Shown: piece after piece, positions 14,942 to 23,042 of the stretch
Position numbering within the stretch: the stretch's first letter is position 1
Layout of the letters: every line of letters begins with the position of its first letter
Source: Pseudomonas sp. GV071
Lineage (GTDB): Bacteria; Pseudomonadota; Gammaproteobacteria; Pseudomonadales; Pseudomonadaceae
Length of the DNA: 64,000 nucleotides
NCBI RefSeq assembly: GCF_003050835.1
Contig: NZ_QAOJ01000009.1
Coordinates: forward strand, 218,634 to 282,633
Reading direction: 5' to 3'
Program-made: the position numbers and the translations under genes
Notes under the pieces: model-generated
Databases searched by the model: none
What the model was told of the DNA's origin: nothing
What the model saw: only the letters and a program-made list of their open reading frames with translations

Positions 14942-17497
14942 ATGAGCGAATACAACCGCAAACGCAATTTCAGCATCACCTCGGAGCCGCCCGAGAGCAC
15001 TGGCCGCAAGCCGCGCAAAAGCCCCGGCGCGTTGCGTTTCGTGATTCAGAAACACGACGCCAGCCACCTCCATTACGACTTTCGCCTGGAACTGGATGGC
15101 ACCCTGAAAAGCTGGGCGATTCCCAAAGGCCCGAGCCTCGACCCGAAAGACAAACGCCTGGCCGTGCATGTTGAAGATCACCCGCTGGGTTACGCCAATT
15201 TCGAGGGCAGCATTCCCAAGGGCCAATACGGCGCGGGTGATGTGATCGTATGGGACCAGGGCGTCTGGCAGCCCCAGGGCAACCCGCTGGACAGCTACAA
15301 AAGCGGCAAGCTCAAGTTCACCCTGGTGGGCGAAAAGCTCAGCGGTGATTGGGCCCTGGTGCGCACCCGGCTCAAGGGCAGTGGCGACAAGGAGCAGTGG
15401 CTGCTGATCAAAGAACAGGATGACGTCGCCCGCCCGGCCAGCGAATACAGCGTGGTCGATGAGCTGCCGAAAAGCGTATTGAGCGGTGGCGAGGTGGGCA
15501 CGGCGAAAAAAGCCGCCAGCAAGCCGGCAAAAGCCAAGGCTAAATCCACCGGCAAGGTCAGCGCCGCCGACACCCAGGCCGCCAACCACCCCCACGGCGA
15601 GATCCCCGAGAAGTTCCAACCGCAGCTGGCCACCCTGGTTACCCAGCCGCCGGCTGGTGAGTGGATCTACGAGATCAAGTTCGACGGCTACCGCATGCTC
15701 GCGCGCATTCAGGGCGGCGAGGTGCGAATGTTTAGCCGCAACGGCAACGACTGGACGGAGCGCCTGCCCAAGCAGGTGGAAGCGTTGCGTTCGTTGCAGC
15801 TCGGTGATTCCTGGCTGGACGGCGAAGTGGTGGTGCTCAACGAAGAAGGGCTCCCGGATTTTCAGGGGCTGCAAAATGCTTTCGATGAAGGCCAGAGCCA
15901 GCCGATTCTCTATTACCTGTTCGATGCGCCGTACCTGAATGGCCAGAACCTGCGCCAACAGCCGCTGGAAGCACGGCGTGATGCGCTGCAAAAAGTGCTC
16001 AAGCACAAACGCGGGCCGCTACGTTTTTCCAAAGCCTTCACCGCCAGCCACCAGGACATCGTCGCAAGCGCCTGCGCCATGCGCCTGGAAGGGGTGGTCG
16101 GCAAACGCGCCAACAGCCCTTACGTGTCGCGCCGCAGCGATGACTGGATCAAGCTCAAATGCCGTCAGCGCCAGGAATTCGTGGTGATCGGCTACACCGA
16201 ACCCAAGGGCAGCCGCAGTGCTTTTGGTGCTCTGCTGCTGGGCGTGTATGAAGACGACAAGCTGCGTTATGCCGGGCGCGTCGGCACTGGTTTTGATGAG
16301 CAACGCTTGCAGCACTTGCTCAAGCAGATGGAAAAACTGCAGCGCGCCGATACACCCCTGGCCAAACCACTGAGCGCCGCCCTGGCGCGTGGCGTGCAAT
16401 GGCTGAAGCCGACCCTGGTGGGCGAAGTCGAATTTGCCGAATGGACCCGTGAAGGGCTGGTGCGCCAGGCCTCGTTCATTGCCGAGCGAACCGACAAACC
16501 GGCCAGGCAGATCATTCGTGAACAGGCAGTGGCGCCGCCGAGCACATCCAGCAAGCCGAGCGGCAAGACCAAGGCTAAAGCCAGTGCTGCCAGCAAGCAG
16601 CGGCAGAGCCTGGATGACGTATCCATCAGCCACCCCGAGCGGGTGATTGATGCCCAGAGCGGCACGCAAAAGGTCGAGTTAGCGCAGTTCTACCACGACA
16701 TCGGCCGCTGGATTCTGCCGCACCTGCAAGGCCGCCCGGTGTCGCTGATGCGTGCGCCAGATGGCGTCGAGGGCGAGCAGTTTTTCCAGAAACACGCCCA
16801 GCACCTGGCCATTCCCCATATCACCCACCTGGACAAAAAAATCGACCCCGGCCACGCCCAACTGATGCAGATCGACAGCCTGCCGGCGCTGATCGGCGCC
16901 GTGCAGATGGGCTGCATCGAGTTGCACACTTGGGGCGCCGGGAGCGCCACGGTGGATAAACCCGACCGGTTGATTCTCGACCTCGACCCGGACCCGGCGT
17001 TGCCATGGCGCAGCATGGTCGAAGCGACCAACCTGACCCTGGCGGTGCTCGACGAACTGGGCCTGCAGGCCTGGCTGAAAACCAGTGGCGGCAAGGGCAT
17101 GCACATCGTCGTACCGCTGCGTAAGCAGGCCGGCTGGGACAGCGTCAAAGCCTTCTCCAAGGCCCTGGCTACATTCATGACCCAACAGATTCCCGAGCGC
17201 TTCACCGACAAGATGGGGCCACAGAACCGGGTCGGAAAAATCTTTGTCGACTACCTGCGCAACCAGCGCGGCGCCAGTACGGCCAGTGCTTACTCGGTAC
17301 GTGCGCGGCCGGGTTTACCGGTGTCGGTGCCGATTCGTCGTGAAGAATTGGACGATCTGAAAAATGCCGCGCAATGGACCGTCGACAACCTGCGCGAGCG
17401 CCTTGACAGCCTGGAGCAAGACCCCTGGCACGACTACCACAACCGCCAACGTATCACCCGCGCGCAGTGGAAAAAGCTGGGTGCGAAGCCGGTGTGA
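14942..17497 (+). CDS. ligD: Multidomain DNA ligase LigD
   Basis: This 851-residue ATP-dependent ligase of the NHEJ pathway has three domains in the order found in Pseudomonas. First comes a 3'-phosphoesterase (about 36-150, KHDASHLHYDFRLELDG), then the ligase core with lysine nucleophile in EIKFDGYR near residue 245 and an OB domain. Last is a primase-like polymerase (about 560-845; LILDLDPDPALPW and TSGGKGMHIVVPL). ATG at 14942 has GAGGG seven bases upstream and is preferred over TTG at 14936. It fills or resects and then seals ends bound by Ku. A Lys/Ala-rich linker separates the phosphoesterase and ligase domains. Confidence 0.97.
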   Translation: MSEYNRKRNFSITSEPPESTGRKPRKSPGALRFVIQKHDASHLHYDFRLELDGTLKSWAIPKGPSLDPKDKRLAVHVEDHPLGYANFEGSIPKGQYGAGDVIVWDQGVWQPQGNPLDSYKSGKLKFTLVGEKLSGDWALVRTRLKGSGDKEQWLLIKEQDDVARPASEYSVVDELPKSVLSGGEVGTAKKAASKPAKAKAKSTGKVSAADTQAANHPHGEIPEKFQPQLATLVTQPPAGEWIYEIKFDGYRMLARIQGGEVRMFSRNGNDWTERLPKQVEALRSLQLGDSWLDGEVVVLNEEGLPDFQGLQNAFDEGQSQPILYYLFDAPYLNGQNLRQQPLEARRDALQKVLKHKRGPLRFSKAFTASHQDIVASACAMRLEGVVGKRANSPYVSRRSDDWIKLKCRQRQEFVVIGYTEPKGSRSAFGALLLGVYEDDKLRYAGRVGTGFDEQRLQHLLKQMEKLQRADTPLAKPLSAALARGVQWLKPTLVGEVEFAEWTREGLVRQASFIAERTDKPARQIIREQAVAPPSTSSKPSGKTKAKASAASKQRQSLDDVSISHPERVIDAQSGTQKVELAQFYHDIGRWILPHLQGRPVSLMRAPDGVEGEQFFQKHAQHLAIPHITHLDKKIDPGHAQLMQIDSLPALIGAVQMGCIELHTWGAGSATVDKPDRLILDLDPDPALPWRSMVEATNLTLAVLDELGLQAWLKTSGGKGMHIVVPLRKQAGWDSVKAFSKALATFMTQQIPERFTDKMGPQNRVGKIFVDYLRNQRGASTASAYSVRARPGLPVSVPIRREELDDLKNAAQWTVDNLRERLDSLEQDPWHDYHNRQRITRAQWKKLGAKPV

Positions 17498-17503
17498 TAT
17501 ACC

Positions 17504-17595
17504 CCGTCGTCCCAGCGCAGGCTGGGACCCAGAATCGTGCGGCATACACCGCTCTCCTGCGCAACACTGGATCCCAGCCTGCGCTGGGATGACGG
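17504..17595. repeat. Inverted pair of CCCAGCGCAGGCTGGG repeats
   Basis: Two facing copies of a palindromic unit lie between ligD and the SDR gene: GTCCCAGCGCAGGCTGGGAC (from 17508) and ATCCCAGCCTGCGCTGGGAT (from 17571), about 43 bases apart. The same design recurs at 41390-41469 and 56394-56490. It is a second interspersed family distinct from the REP units, and the pair may fold into a cruciform or end the ligD transcript. Confidence 0.85.
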
Positions 17596-17648
17596 TGAGG
17601 AGCCATTGCTGTTGGGACGTTGGCAAGCCATTACTTTTGGAGGGAACA

Positions 17649-18506
17649 ATGAGCGAAGAACAAACCCTGCCACCCCAACACCAGACCGAGCAACCCGGCA
17701 GCGAAGCGCAGATGCAGCCGCAGCCGGAAACCATCAGCGAGTACTACCTGGCCGCCGGAAAGCTCGAAGGGTTGGTGGCGATTGTCACCGGCGGCGACAG
17801 TGGTATCGGACGCGCCGTGGCGCTGCACTTTGCCCGCGAGGGTGCCAATGTGGCGATTGTTTATCTGGATGAGCACGACGATGCCGCCAACACCCGCGAC
17901 CAGATCCACGCCCTGGGCCGTGGCTGCCTGCTGTTTGCCGGCGATGCGGCGGACAAAAGCTTCTGCCAGGGCGTTGTCGACAACTGCCTGGCCGAATGGA
18001 AGCGCCTGGATCTGCTGGTCAATAACGCTGGCGAGCAACACCCGCAGGACAACCTCGAAGACATCAGCGAAGAACAGTGGGAGAAAACCTTCCGCACCAA
18101 TATCTTCGCCTTGTTCCAGCTAACCAAGGCCGTGCTGCCGCACCTGAATGCCGGCGCCAGCATCATCAACACCACCTCGATCACCGCCTACAAAGGCAAC
18201 CCGACCCTGCTCGATTATTCCTCGACCAAGGGCGCGATCACCTCGTTCACCCGTTCCCTGGCGCTGAACCTGGCCAAACGCGGTATTCGGGTCAACGCGG
18301 TGGCGCCGGGGCCGATCTGGACGCCCCTGATTCCCTCGACCTTCAGCGCGGAAAAAGTCGCCCAGTTCGGCAGCAACACGCCGATGGGCAGACCGGGGCA
18401 ACCCTCTGAAGTGGCGCCGGCCTATGTGTATCTGGCCAGCGCCGATTCCAGCTATGTCAGTGGCCAGGTTATTCACGTTAACGGCGGTACGGTGGTCAAT
18501 GGCTGA
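17649..18506 (+). CDS. SDR family NAD(P)-dependent oxidoreductase (general-stress type)
   Basis: This 285-residue short-chain dehydrogenase has the cofactor motif TGGDSGIGRA near residue 45, LVNNAGE near 125, a catalytic Ser in NTTSITAYKG near 178 and YxxxK in DYSSTKGA near 188. The extended N-terminus (about 40 residues, Gln/Pro/Glu-rich) before the Rossmann fold is typical of the YhdF/YghA-type glucose-dehydrogenase-like stress proteins. Ribosome site GGAGGG precedes ATG 17649. Longer upstream frames run through the repeat and are not credible. The substrate is unknown. Confidence 0.9.
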   Translation: MSEEQTLPPQHQTEQPGSEAQMQPQPETISEYYLAAGKLEGLVAIVTGGDSGIGRAVALHFAREGANVAIVYLDEHDDAANTRDQIHALGRGCLLFAGDAADKSFCQGVVDNCLAEWKRLDLLVNNAGEQHPQDNLEDISEEQWEKTFRTNIFALFQLTKAVLPHLNAGASIINTTSITAYKGNPTLLDYSSTKGAITSFTRSLALNLAKRGIRVNAVAPGPIWTPLIPSTFSAEKVAQFGSNTPMGRPGQPSEVAPAYVYLASADSSYVSGQVIHVNGGTVVNG

Positions 18507-18515
18507 TCGACGCCC

Positions 18516-19019
18516 CTACGAAGCGAAGGCGCTGACGCGCCGTCCACGTAAGCGCAGCAGTTGATACCCCAAGCCCAGCAAAAAAATCCCGAAGGCAATG
18601 CCAATTGCCAATTTCACTTCCGGCGAGTCCGGCCCATGGCCAATCGGGTTGCCCACGGGCAGGCGCGACAGGCTTTCGTTCAGCCCCGGGATCATCAGCA
18701 CCAGGTAACTGAAGGTCATGCTCGCGGTTTGCAGGTACTCGCGGGCGTTGCCCAGGCGCTGCACGGCATGGATATGGCGGCCGAAAAAGATCGCCGCCAG
18801 GGCGATGATGCCCAGGGCATGGCCGCTGTTGAAACCGCCGGTGCTGGACAGGCCGAAGGCGCTGAATACCGAACCGAGCATGCCGTACAGGTACCAGTCG
18901 CCTACGCGACTATGGGGGCTGATGCGCCCGTCGCGGACAAAACCGTAGGCGCCGGCCACCACCGGCACCAGGCTGATTGCAGTGTGAATAGTGCCCAGAA
19001 AGGACAGTGAGCTGGCCAT
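18516..19019 (-). CDS. Inner-membrane protein, unknown function
   Basis: This 167-residue protein has four to five hydrophobic segments (for example TAISLVPVVAGAYGFV, GHALGIIALAAIFFG, TFSYLVLMIPGL and LAIGIAFGIFLLGLGYQLL) and a positively charged end RLRGRR. A conserved-looking His in GTIHTAISL and GFNSGHALGI could bind metal or haem, but this is a guess. It converges with the SDR gene and is transcribed away from the response-regulator region. No family is recognised with confidence. Confidence 0.7.
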   Translation of the reverse strand: MASSLSFLGTIHTAISLVPVVAGAYGFVRDGRISPHSRVGDWYLYGMLGSVFSAFGLSSTGGFNSGHALGIIALAAIFFGRHIHAVQRLGNAREYLQTASMTFSYLVLMIPGLNESLSRLPVGNPIGHGPDSPEVKLAIGIAFGIFLLGLGYQLLRLRGRRVSAFAS

Positions 19020-19148
19020 CGCGTGTACCTCTTGCGGCTAAGCGGTGAAGGATCGAGGCCCGGCTACTGCTGGCAGGCTTGGCCTGCGCCGGTATTAGCG
19101 ACTATAAGAAGCTGGCCACGGCGCCACCATTCTACGAAGGGGCGCCGC

Positions 19149-19168
19149 ACTCATACCTGGGTATGAGT
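19149..19168. promoter_or_regulatory. 20-bp palindromic operator before FixJ-like regulator
   Basis: ACTCATACCTGGGTATGAGT has two perfect nine-base arms around a TG centre. It ends 22 bases before the ATG of the response regulator, and it overlaps the alternative GTG start at 19167, which makes that start unlikely. A symmetric site here is what autoregulation by a dimeric LuxR/FixJ-type regulator would need. Confidence 0.6.
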
Positions 19169-19190
19169 GTTACCCGACCGGAAAACCGCC

Positions 19191-19829
19191 ATGCCGCAAG
19201 AACCACAGGAACTGGTGCATATCATTGATGACGACGAGTCGCTGCGCTGCGCGCTCGACAGTCTGTTTCGCTCGGTTGGCATGGCCACCCGGCAATATGG
19301 TTCGGCCCAGGAGTTTCTCGCCGCCGAGCGCCCCGATTGCCCGTCCTGCCTGGTGCTCGATGTGCGTTTGCCAGGCAAGAGCGGGCTGGATTTTCAGGCG
19401 CAACTGCTGGACTTGCAGATCGCCATTCCGGTGGTGTTTATGACCGGCCATGGCGATATCTCGATGTCCGTGCGCGGAATGAAAGCCGGCGCGGTGGACT
19501 TTCTGACCAAGCCGTTTCGCGACCAGGACATGCTCGATGCGGTGGCCGCCGCCATCGGCAAGGACCGCAGCCAGCGCGATCTGGGCCGCAACGCGGCACT
19601 GCTGCGCACACGCTTTGCCAGCCTCAGCCCGCGGGAACGGCAGGTGATGGCGCTGGTCACCAGCGGCAAGATGAACAAACAGGTGGCCGGCCAGCTTGGC
19701 CTCAGCGAAATCACGGTGAAGATCCACCGTGGCCACGCCATGCAGAAGATGCAGGCGCGCTCGCTGGCCGAGCTGGTGAAAATGGCCAGCGAACTGCAGC
19801 TGCAAGCCGACGGCGAGCTGGCCACCTAA
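19191..19829 (+). CDS. FixJ-family response regulator (REC + LuxR HTH)
   Basis: This 212-residue regulator has a receiver domain (about 8-125) with the acidic pocket IIDDDESLR, phospho-acceptor Asp in CLVLDVRLPGKSG near residue 60 and Lys in FLTKPFRDQDML. A LuxR-type helix-turn-helix covers about 145-205 (LSPRERQVMALVTSGKMNKQVAGQLGLSEITVKIHRG). Its partner is probably the PAS histidine kinase encoded convergently at 20321-21889. It controls transcription once phosphorylated; targets are not evident beyond the palindrome at its own promoter. Confidence 0.92.
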   Translation: MPQEPQELVHIIDDDESLRCALDSLFRSVGMATRQYGSAQEFLAAERPDCPSCLVLDVRLPGKSGLDFQAQLLDLQIAIPVVFMTGHGDISMSVRGMKAGAVDFLTKPFRDQDMLDAVAAAIGKDRSQRDLGRNAALLRTRFASLSPRERQVMALVTSGKMNKQVAGQLGLSEITVKIHRGHAMQKMQARSLAELVKMASELQLQADGELAT

Positions 19830-19915
19830 ACCTCCGTATGATGGTCAGCCCGCGCGGGCTGGGCCATGCTGAGCATCAGTGGCGAGACAACCGGTGCTCG
19901 CCCAAGCCTTATTGC

Positions 19916-20296
19916 GTGGCGCAAACCGTGGCCCAAGACCCGCTGATTTCGGTGATCGACGACGATGAGTCGCTGCGCCTGGCCACCTCCAGCCTGCTGC
20001 GCTCAATGGGGTATGCCACCGAGTATTTCGCCAACGCCGAAGACTTTCTCGGCTCCGGCGATGCCGCACGCTTTGCCTGTGTGATCAGTGATATCCAGAT
20101 GCCGGGCATGAACGGTATCGACCTGACCCAGCGGCTGATGGCCGCAGATGGCGACAGCAAGGTGATTCTGATGACCGCGCGCACCGAGCAGGAACTGCAC
20201 GAGCGGGCGCGGGCGAGTGGGGCAGTGTGCTTGCTGCTGAAACCGTTCGAAGCGGAGCGGTTGTTGCGCTGTGTGGGGGAGGCGTTGGTGATGTAG
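19916..20296 (+). CDS. Single-domain response regulator receiver (FixJ-like, no output domain)
   Basis: Starting at GTG 19916 this is about 126 residues (VAQTVAQDPLISVIDDDESLR...), close in sequence to the receiver just upstream. It has Asp in CVISDIQMPGMNG and Lys in LLLKPFEAERLL but no DNA-binding domain. Alternative starts are ATG 19838 and GTG 19928; none has a good ribosome site. The stop TAG is supplied by a REP repeat that begins at the end of the receiver. It could be a phosphate sink or second output of the neighbouring kinase, or a regulator truncated by the repeat. Confidence 0.75.
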   Translation: MAQTVAQDPLISVIDDDESLRLATSSLLRSMGYATEYFANAEDFLGSGDAARFACVISDIQMPGMNGIDLTQRLMAADGDSKVILMTARTEQELHERARASGAVCLLLKPFEAERLLRCVGEALVM

Positions 20297-20317
20297 GAGC
20301 GGCTTCAGCCGCGATGC
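20293..20317. repeat. Single REP unit
   Basis: GTAGGAGCGGCTTCAGCCGC followed by GATGC is one REP palindrome. It occupies the 24 bases between the convergent receiver and histidine-kinase genes and provides the stop codon of the receiver. Confidence 0.85.
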
Positions 20318-20320
20318 TTT

Positions 20321-21889
20321 TTAGCTGAGGTGCACGACAAACCGCGCACCTCCACCGTCGCTGTTAGCCGCCGTAATGCTCCCGCCGAGACTCTCAACAA
20401 TCGTCCGGCAAATCGGCAAGCCCATGCCCATGCCGCTGGCCTTGGTGGTAAAGAAGCTGTCGAACAGCTTGCCGAGGTTTTCTTCAGCAATCCCCGGCCC
20501 ACTGTCTTCCACCCCCAGTTCGATACCGCCGCTGTCATGGGCGCGGGTGCTGAGGGTAATTTGCCGCTGTTCGCTCTCGGCCATGGCCTGCATGGCATTC
20601 ACCAGCAGGTTGACGATCACCTGCTGCAGCAGGGTGCGGTCGGCCTGCACCTTGGGCAGGTTAGGGGTGAGTTTCAGGCGCACCTCCACACCCTGGGCCT
20701 GCAGTTCATGGCGGAGGAACTGCACGGCTTCCTTGACCACGTTGTTGAGCACTTGCGGCGCCCGCTGCGGGCTCTGGTGGCGGGCCATGCTGCGGATGCG
20801 GGTGATGATATCGGCGGCGCGACGGGCGTCGGCGACCATGCGCTCGGTGAGGGTGCGCACCTCTTCGGTATTGGGCAACGGCCGGTTCAACCAGCGCAGC
20901 CCGGCCTCGCCATTGGTGGCAATAGCTGCCAGCGGCTGGTTGATTTCATGGGCGATGGAGGCGGTCAGCTCCCCGAGCATAGACACGCGCGCCGCGTGCA
21001 TCAGTTCAGCTTGCATGCGCTCCAGCGCAGCGAAGGCCTGGTTGCGTTCGGAGAGGTCGATGACGCCGACCATCAAGATGCCTTTTTTCATGTTCTCTGG
21101 CGGAAACGAGGCGGTAAACAGCGCGTCAAACTCGCGGCCATCGATAGTGCGCAGGCGGGTTTCCTTGCTGTAGTTGAGCTGGCGCGACACGGCGGCGACG
21201 ATGCTATGGGCAAACACCTCGGTGCTGGCGGACGGCCAGAACGGCTCCACCGATTGCAGCAGTTCGGTTTTGTCGCCGCGGCCGAACAGGCGCACGGTCT
21301 GTTCGTTGACGTCCAGCACCCGGGTGCGCAGCATCATTTCGCGCACCAGCTGCGGGTGGTCGGCAAAGTGTTGGGCGAGGTCGCTGACGCCCGCGGCGAA
21401 CAGCTGGCGGACCATAGTGCCGATCGGGGTGAAGTCCAGCTCCCAGAAGGAGGCGGCCATGGCCTGGAACAGATTGCGGTAGCGGTATTCACTCTCCGCC
21501 AGGCTGTGTTCGATGGCCTTGCGCGCGCTGATGTCGCGGCCGATTTCGACGATGCCCAAGGCGTCACCCTGGGCATTTTTATGCAGCGACCAGCGCGCAT
21601 CTATCAGCAGCGTCTGGCCGTTGGCACGCTGGCGCGTCAGTTCGCCATCCCAGCGGCCGAGGCTGTTGACCTGCGCCTCCAGCGCCTCGATGCCATCGGC
21701 GTGTTGCGAGCCCAGCAGCTCATGGGCCAGCTTGCCCAGCGCCTGTTCTGCCGGCCAGCCATACAAGGCCACGCAGGCCTGGTTCCAATAGCGGATGCGG
21801 CCGTTCAGGTCGCGCACGAAGATGCTCTCGTGAATCAGCTCTAGCACGTCCAGGCCGGGGCCGGACTCGATCGACTGGGCATCGCTCAT
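20321..21889 (-). CDS. PAS-domain sensor histidine kinase (FixL-like, soluble)
   Basis: This 522-residue kinase has a first PAS domain (about 12-125, ESIFVRDLNGRIRYWNQACVALYGW), a second PAS-like region (about 140-275, including RTRVLDVNEQTVRLFG), a phospho-acceptor helix with SMLGELTASIAHEINQPLAA, and a HATPase domain (NLLVNAMQAM, SGPGIAEENLGKLFDSFFTTKASGMGMGLP). No membrane segment is present, so it senses a cytoplasmic signal. The HEINQPL form is shared with FixL/StyS-type kinases that pair with FixJ-like regulators. ATG 21889 is chosen since upstream extension has no ribosome site and enters the rof promoter. Confidence 0.9.
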   Translation of the reverse strand: MSDAQSIESGPGLDVLELIHESIFVRDLNGRIRYWNQACVALYGWPAEQALGKLAHELLGSQHADGIEALEAQVNSLGRWDGELTRQRANGQTLLIDARWSLHKNAQGDALGIVEIGRDISARKAIEHSLAESEYRYRNLFQAMAASFWELDFTPIGTMVRQLFAAGVSDLAQHFADHPQLVREMMLRTRVLDVNEQTVRLFGRGDKTELLQSVEPFWPSASTEVFAHSIVAAVSRQLNYSKETRLRTIDGREFDALFTASFPPENMKKGILMVGVIDLSERNQAFAALERMQAELMHAARVSMLGELTASIAHEINQPLAAIATNGEAGLRWLNRPLPNTEEVRTLTERMVADARRAADIITRIRSMARHQSPQRAPQVLNNVVKEAVQFLRHELQAQGVEVRLKLTPNLPKVQADRTLLQQVIVNLLVNAMQAMAESEQRQITLSTRAHDSGGIELGVEDSGPGIAEENLGKLFDSFFTTKASGMGMGLPICRTIVESLGGSITAANSDGGGARFVVHLS

Positions 21890-22001
21890 GGGCTTTTTTC
21901 CGGGTGCGCTAAACAGGGGCTGGCAAGGGGTATAGATCAGGGTTCGACACTCGGCAAGAGAACCCGCTACGCTGCCGCCATTGCCGCACGGAGACCTGCC
22001 C

Positions 22002-22292
22002 ATGACTACCCCCGACATCCCCTATCAACCGCTCGACTGTGACCTCTACGACTACCTGGAAATGGCCTGCCTGTACCAGTACCGCGTGCTGGTGGAAATG
22101 GTCGAAGGCGGCCGCTTCGAAGCCGTGGCGTTGGACACCCACACCAACGCGCGCAAAGAAGAGTTTCTGGTGGTGCAGGTGGATGACGAAAAGGTCGAGC
22201 TGCGCATTGACCGGCTGCTGGCGATCACGCCATTGAATGAAAAAGCCAAGTTCGGGCGGGTGGAGTTGGCGGGGTTGTACTGCGCGAAGTAG
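22002..22292 (+). CDS. rof: Rho-binding antiterminator (Rof/YaeO family)
   Basis: This 96-residue protein matches the Rof fold: YQPLDCDLYDYLEMACLYQYRVLVEM at the start, then EAVALDTHTNARKEEFLVVQV and ELRIDRLLAITPL. Rof binds the primary RNA site of Rho and lowers Rho-dependent termination. The ATG at 22002 has GGAG ten bases upstream. It is divergent from the kinase gene across 112 bp. Confidence 0.88.
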   Translation: MTTPDIPYQPLDCDLYDYLEMACLYQYRVLVEMVEGGRFEAVALDTHTNARKEEFLVVQVDDEKVELRIDRLLAITPLNEKAKFGRVELAGLYCAK

Positions 22293-22420
22293 TTCGCAGG
22301 TAAATCAGCTGCGATGCGCTTATACCAAGGTGTGAGCCGCGCATGCCGATGGACGATAGGCCGGCCACCCCAGCCAGGCCGATGATGGTGCCACCCCCCA
22401 AAGCGCCATCGGAGCCCGTC

Positions 22421-23032
22421 ATGTCTACCTATCCCGCTGCCCACACCGCCTTGCTGCTGGTCGACCCCTACAACGATTTTCTCGCCGAGGGCGGCAAGCT
22501 CTGGCCCCTGGTCGCCGATGTAGCGCAGACCGTCGGCCTGCACGCCAACCTCAAAGCCATCACCCAGGCGGTACGCAGCAAAGCCTTGCCGGTGTTTATC
22601 GTGCCGCACCACCGCGCCGAGCCGGATGAGTACGCCGGTTGGGATCACCCCACGCCCTACCAGTTGGGCGCCTCACGGGCGCAGGTGTTTGCCAAGGGCA
22701 GTTGGGGTGGCGACTGGCATCCGGACTTCGCCCCGCAGCCAGGCGACACGGTGGTCAAGGAACACTGGGGTGGCAGTGGTTTCGCCAATACCGATCTGGA
22801 TTTTCTGCTGAAACAGAAGCGCATCAGCCACGTGATTCTGATCGGCTTGATCGCCAATACCTGCATCGAAAGCACCGGGCGCTTTGCCGCGGAACTGGGT
22901 TACCACGTGACCCTGGTGCGTGATGCCACGGCGGCGTTCAGCCATGAACATATGCATGCCGCGCACACCCTTAATGCGCCGAGTTTTGCCCACCAGGTAG
23001 TCACCACCGCCGAGCTGCTGGAGCGCTTATAG
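22421..23032 (+). CDS. Isochorismatase-family cysteine hydrolase
   Basis: This 203-residue protein has the catalytic triad of the family: Asp in LLLVDPYNDF near residue 14, Lys in TVVKEHWGGSGF near 113 and Cys in IANTCIESTGRFAAELGY near 148. A HWGGSGF segment replaces the more common SAF. Substrate cannot be told; members act on isochorismate, nicotinamide, N-carbamoyl compounds or similar amides. It is convergent with an AraC regulator that ends 10 bp away. Longer upstream frames lack a ribosome site; GGAG precedes ATG 22421. Confidence 0.88.
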   Translation: MSTYPAAHTALLLVDPYNDFLAEGGKLWPLVADVAQTVGLHANLKAITQAVRSKALPVFIVPHHRAEPDEYAGWDHPTPYQLGASRAQVFAKGSWGGDWHPDFAPQPGDTVVKEHWGGSGFANTDLDFLLKQKRISHVILIGLIANTCIESTGRFAAELGYHVTLVRDATAAFSHEHMHAAHTLNAPSFAHQVVTTAELLERL

Positions 23033-23042
23033 GGCGTGACGC

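Noticed and set aside
13994..16006. Long minus-strand frame opposite ku and ligD
   Set aside because: It is the antisense shadow of strongly supported Ku and LigD coding sequence with high-GC codon bias.
17364..17648. N-terminal extension of the SDR protein
   Set aside because: It reads through ligD and the repeat pair; a good ribosome site sits before ATG 17649.
19167..19190. GTG start for the FixJ-like regulator
   Set aside because: It lies inside the palindromic operator and lacks a ribosome site; ATG 19191 begins the family-like N-terminus.
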